Shown here piece after piece: positions 61,703 to 64,000 of a DNA stretch of 64,000 nucleotides (position 1 is the stretch's first letter; each line of letters starts with the position of its first letter). This stretch comes from Aradus depressus. Its lineage: Eukaryota > Arthropoda > Insecta > Hemiptera > Aradidae. The translations under genes were made by a program, and so were the position numbers. The stretch is from the NCBI GenBank assembly GCA_963662175.1, contig OY759227.1, forward strand, positions 4,558,501 to 4,622,500, in the 5' to 3' direction. Under the pieces are notes generated by a model, which saw only the letters and a program-made list of their open reading frames with translations, did not search any database and had not been told where the DNA came from.

Positions 61703-62801
61703 GGACTTTCTCGAATCTTTAATGTATTTCCGATCTACAAGTATACGTCAAATTGCATTACTCCAGAATTAGAGACAAAGGAGGTAAAGCTCATGGAACA
61801 CTTATCGCCAGTAACGGCAGCCATTTCAAAATGTCAGTGAACCGAAATGTTGGTGAGTGCTGGTGTGTTCGATATTCTTATTTCGAACACAACTTGTAGA
61901 TTTAGAGTGTTATTTTCTTGAAGGACATTCTCGAATCTTTAATGTATTTCCGATCTACAAGTATACATAAAATTGCATTACTCCAGAATAAAAGACAAAG
62001 GTGGTAAAGCTCATGGAACCCTCATCGCCAGTAACGGCCGTCATTTCAAAATGTCAGTCAACCGAAATGTATGTGAGTGCTGGGGTGTTCGATATCTTTA
62101 TTTCGAACACAACTTGTAGATTTAGAGTGATATTTTCTTGAGGGACTTTCTGGAATTATTAGTGTAGTTCCAATCTACAAGTATAGATCATATTGCATAT
62201 CTATTGAAAAAAAGACAATGAGGTAAGGCTCACGGAACACTTATCGCCAGTAACGGCAGCCATTTCGAAATGTCAGTGAACCGAAATGTTGGTGAGTGCT
62301 GGTGTGTTCGATATCCTTATTTCGAACACAACTTGTAGATTTAGCGTGATATTTTCATGAGGGACTTTCTGGAATTATTAGTGTATTTCCGATATACAAG
62401 TATACATCAAATTGCATTACTCCAGAATAAAAGAGAAAGGTGGTAAAGCTCATGGAACACTTATCGCCAGTAACGGCAGCCATTTCAAAATGTCAGTAAA
62501 CCGAAATGTTGGTGAGTGCTGGTGTGTTCGATATCCTTATTTCGAACACAACTTGTAGATTTAGAGTGTTATTTTCTTGAAGGACTTTCTCGAATCTTTA
62601 ATGTATTTCCGATCTACAAGTATACATGAAATTGCATTACTCCAGAATAAAAGACAAAGGTGGTAAAGCTCATGGAACACTCATCGCCAGTAACGGTAGC
62701 CATTTCAAAATATCAGTGAACCGAAAAGTTGGTGAGTGCTGGGGTGTTCGATATCCTTGTTTCGAACAAAACTTGTAGATTTAGAGTAATATTTTCTGGA
62801 G
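61703..62801. repeat. D, C, H, B, C/D monomers
   Basis: Starts at 61703 (GTGGGACTTTCTC), 61923 (C, GGAACCCTCATC, ACGGCCGTC), 62143 (H, TTCCAATCTAC, GGCTCACGG), 62362 (B) and 62582 (C start, D end). This is the upstream part of the second copy of the 3924 bp repeat; 62582 corresponds to 58440. Confidence 0.88.
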
Positions 62802-63014
62802 GGACTTTCTCGAATCTCTGATGTATTTCCAATCTACAAGTATACATCAAATTGCATTACTCCAGAATAAAAGACAAAGGTGGTGAGGCTCATGGAAGAC
62901 TTATCACCAGTAACGGCAGCCATTTCACAATGTCAGTGAACCGAAATGTTAATGAGTGCTGTGGGCTTCCTATTTCGAACGCAACTTGTACATTTAGAGT
63001 GATATTTTCTGGAG
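62802..63014. repeat. E/J hybrid monomer (213 bp)
   Basis: E start (CTCTGATG, CCAATCTAC, ATCAAATTGC) continues directly into J (GGTGGTGAGGC, GGAAGACTTATCACC, GCTGTGGGCTTCC). It stands where the other copy has two monomers, E/I 58660 and J 58878. One repeat unit was removed by a crossover between them. Confidence 0.91.
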
Positions 63015-64000
63015 GGACTTTCTGGAATTATTAGTGTATTTCCGATCTACAAGTATAGATCATATTGCATATCTATTGAAAAAAAGACAATGAGGTAAGG
63101 CTCATGGAACACGCATCGCCATTAACGGCAGCCATTTCGAAATGTCAGTGAACCGAAATGTTGGTGAGTGCTGGGGTGTTCGATATCCTTATTTCGAACA
63201 CAACTTGTAGATTTAGACTCATATTTTCTTGAGGGACATTCTCGAATCTTTAATGTATTTCCGATCTACAAGTATACGTCAAATTGCATTACTCCAGAAT
63301 TAGAGACAAAGGAGGTAAAGCTCATGGAACACTTATCGCCAGAAACGGCAGTCATTTCAAAATGTCAGTCAACCGAAATGTTGGTGAGTGCTGGGGTGTT
63401 CGATATCCTTATTTCGAACACAACTTGTAGATTTAGATTGTTATTTTCTTGAAGGACATTCTCGAATCTTTAATGTATTTCCGATCTACAAGTATACATG
63501 AAATTGCATTACTCCAGAATAAAAGACAAAGGTGGTAAAGCTCATGGAACACTCATCGCCAGTAACGGCAGTCATTTCAAAATGTCAGTCAACCGAAATG
63601 TATGTGAGTGCTGGGGTGTTCGATATCCTTATTTCGAACACAACTTGTAGATTTAGAGTGATATTTTCTTGAGGGACTTTCTGGAATTATTAGTGTAGTT
63701 CCGATCTACAAGTATAGATCATATTGCATATCTATTGAAAAGAAGACAATGAGGTAAGGCTCATGGAATACTTATCGCCAGAAACGGCAGTCATTTCAAA
63801 ATGTCAGTGAACCGAAATGTTGGTGAGTGCTGCGGTGTTCGATATTCTTATTTCGAACACAACTTGTAGATTTAGCGTGATATTTTCATGAGGGACTTTC
63901 TGGAATTATTAGTGTATTTCCGATATACAAGTATACATCAAATTGCATTACTCCAGAATAAAAGAGAAAGGTGGTAAAGCTCATGGAAGACTTATCACCA
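63015..64000. repeat. Copy 2 of the 3924 bp duplication, cut by the window end
   Basis: H 63015, D/A 63234, C 63454, H/E 63674 (A run interrupted, GAAAAGAAGAC) and a B/J from 63893 that the window end truncates after 108 bases at GGAAGACTTATCACC. The order and rare variants match 59091-60076. The array continues beyond the window. Confidence 0.92.

Larger units (their letters stand above)
1..64000. repeat. Tandem satellite DNA array, about 220 bp monomer, whole window
   Basis: Every part of the window is a copy of one monomer of about 220 bp, all in the same orientation. Starts (GGACTTTCT after GAG or GAA) fall at 1, 221, 441, 661, 881, 1101, 1320, 1540, 1759 and so on to 63893. Lengths seen are 220 (most), 219 (F, H, M), 221 (K), 218 (E/I and some H) and 213 (J). 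The middle of the monomer, around CTCATGGAACAC, TATCGCCAG and CATTTC, is nearly invariant, while positions 41-90 differ by class. No stretch over 300 bases is free of the satellite. Known of such arrays: long HOR satellites mark centromeric or other constitutive heterochromatin in eukaryotes. The chromosomal location here is inference; the family is not one I recognise. Confidence 0.98.

Noticed and set aside
1..64000. Protein-coding genes, tRNA, rRNA or transposable elements hidden in the array
   Set aside because: Reading through the window, every segment aligns by eye to the 220 bp monomer. No leftover segment is long enough to hold such a feature.

Overview
The whole 64 kb is one uninterrupted tandem satellite DNA array. 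The unit (monomer) is about 220 bp: mostly 220 or 219 bp, with classes of 221, 218 and 213 bp. About 290 head-to-tail copies run in the same orientation from base 1 to base 64000. I see no protein-coding gene, RNA gene, transposon, CRISPR array or unique-sequence island. GC is about 40% (counted on the first monomer: 87 of 220). An array this long with multi-monomer higher-order repeats (HORs) points to eukaryotic pericentromeric, centromeric or B/sex-chromosome heterochromatin. I do not recognise the satellite family and cannot name the species.

Phase used here: a monomer starts at the GGACTTTCT that follows GAG or GAA, as at base 1. Classes are named A to N by diagnostic variants. A, AGAAACGGCAGTC plus CAGTCAACC. 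B, CTGGAATTATT plus GAGAAAGGTGG plus CAGTAAACC. C, ATCTAAAAGT, CACTCATCGCC and AATGTATGTG. D, GAATTAGAGAC, ACGGTAGCC and CCTTGTTTCG. E, CTCTGATG, CCAATCTAC and GCTGCGGTG. F, GGCTTTCTCG (one base short), ACGAGTAT and CTGCAGAAT. G, CTATGATG and CACTGAACAG. H, GATCATATTGCATATC followed by TATTG and an A7 run (219 bp). I and J, divergent forms. K, ATAATGCATATCTCC and GGTGCTACAGC (221 bp). L, ATCAACATGC. M, H-like but with CTCCTGAATAAAAGAC. N, linked to GCTTATGG.

Layout: (1) 1-14284, a regular 8-mer HOR A-B-C-D-E-F-G-H of 1758 bp, whose first four copies form a duplicated 16-mer (3516 bp); copies five, six and nine are rearranged. (2) 14285-16024, an 870 bp duplication carrying divergent I and J monomers. 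(3) 16025-22394, a shuffled mosaic with K monomers. (4) 22395-27670, a 12-mer of 2638 bp in two copies. (5) 27671-43265, M-F-G-rich HORs with nested duplications of 658, 1098, 1537, 4392 and 5051 bp offset. (6) 43266-46781, a different 8-mer, again 1758 bp, in two copies. (7) 46782-51846, a K-rich mosaic partly collinear with region 3-4, about 25.7 kb away. (8) 51847-55139, an 878 bp 4-mer in nearly four copies. (9) 55140-58659, mosaic. (10) 58660-64000, J-containing HORs: a 651 bp trimer nested in a 3924 bp tandem duplication that runs off the window end.

Biologically the window reads as a satellite diversifying by unequal crossover and segmental amplification. The most suggestive structure is a near-perfect 26 bp dyad present in nearly every monomer but broken in the divergent I/J monomers. 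Short open frames of 60-94 codons are by-products of the repeat. Identities between copies were judged by eye from diagnostic variants, not by computed alignment.
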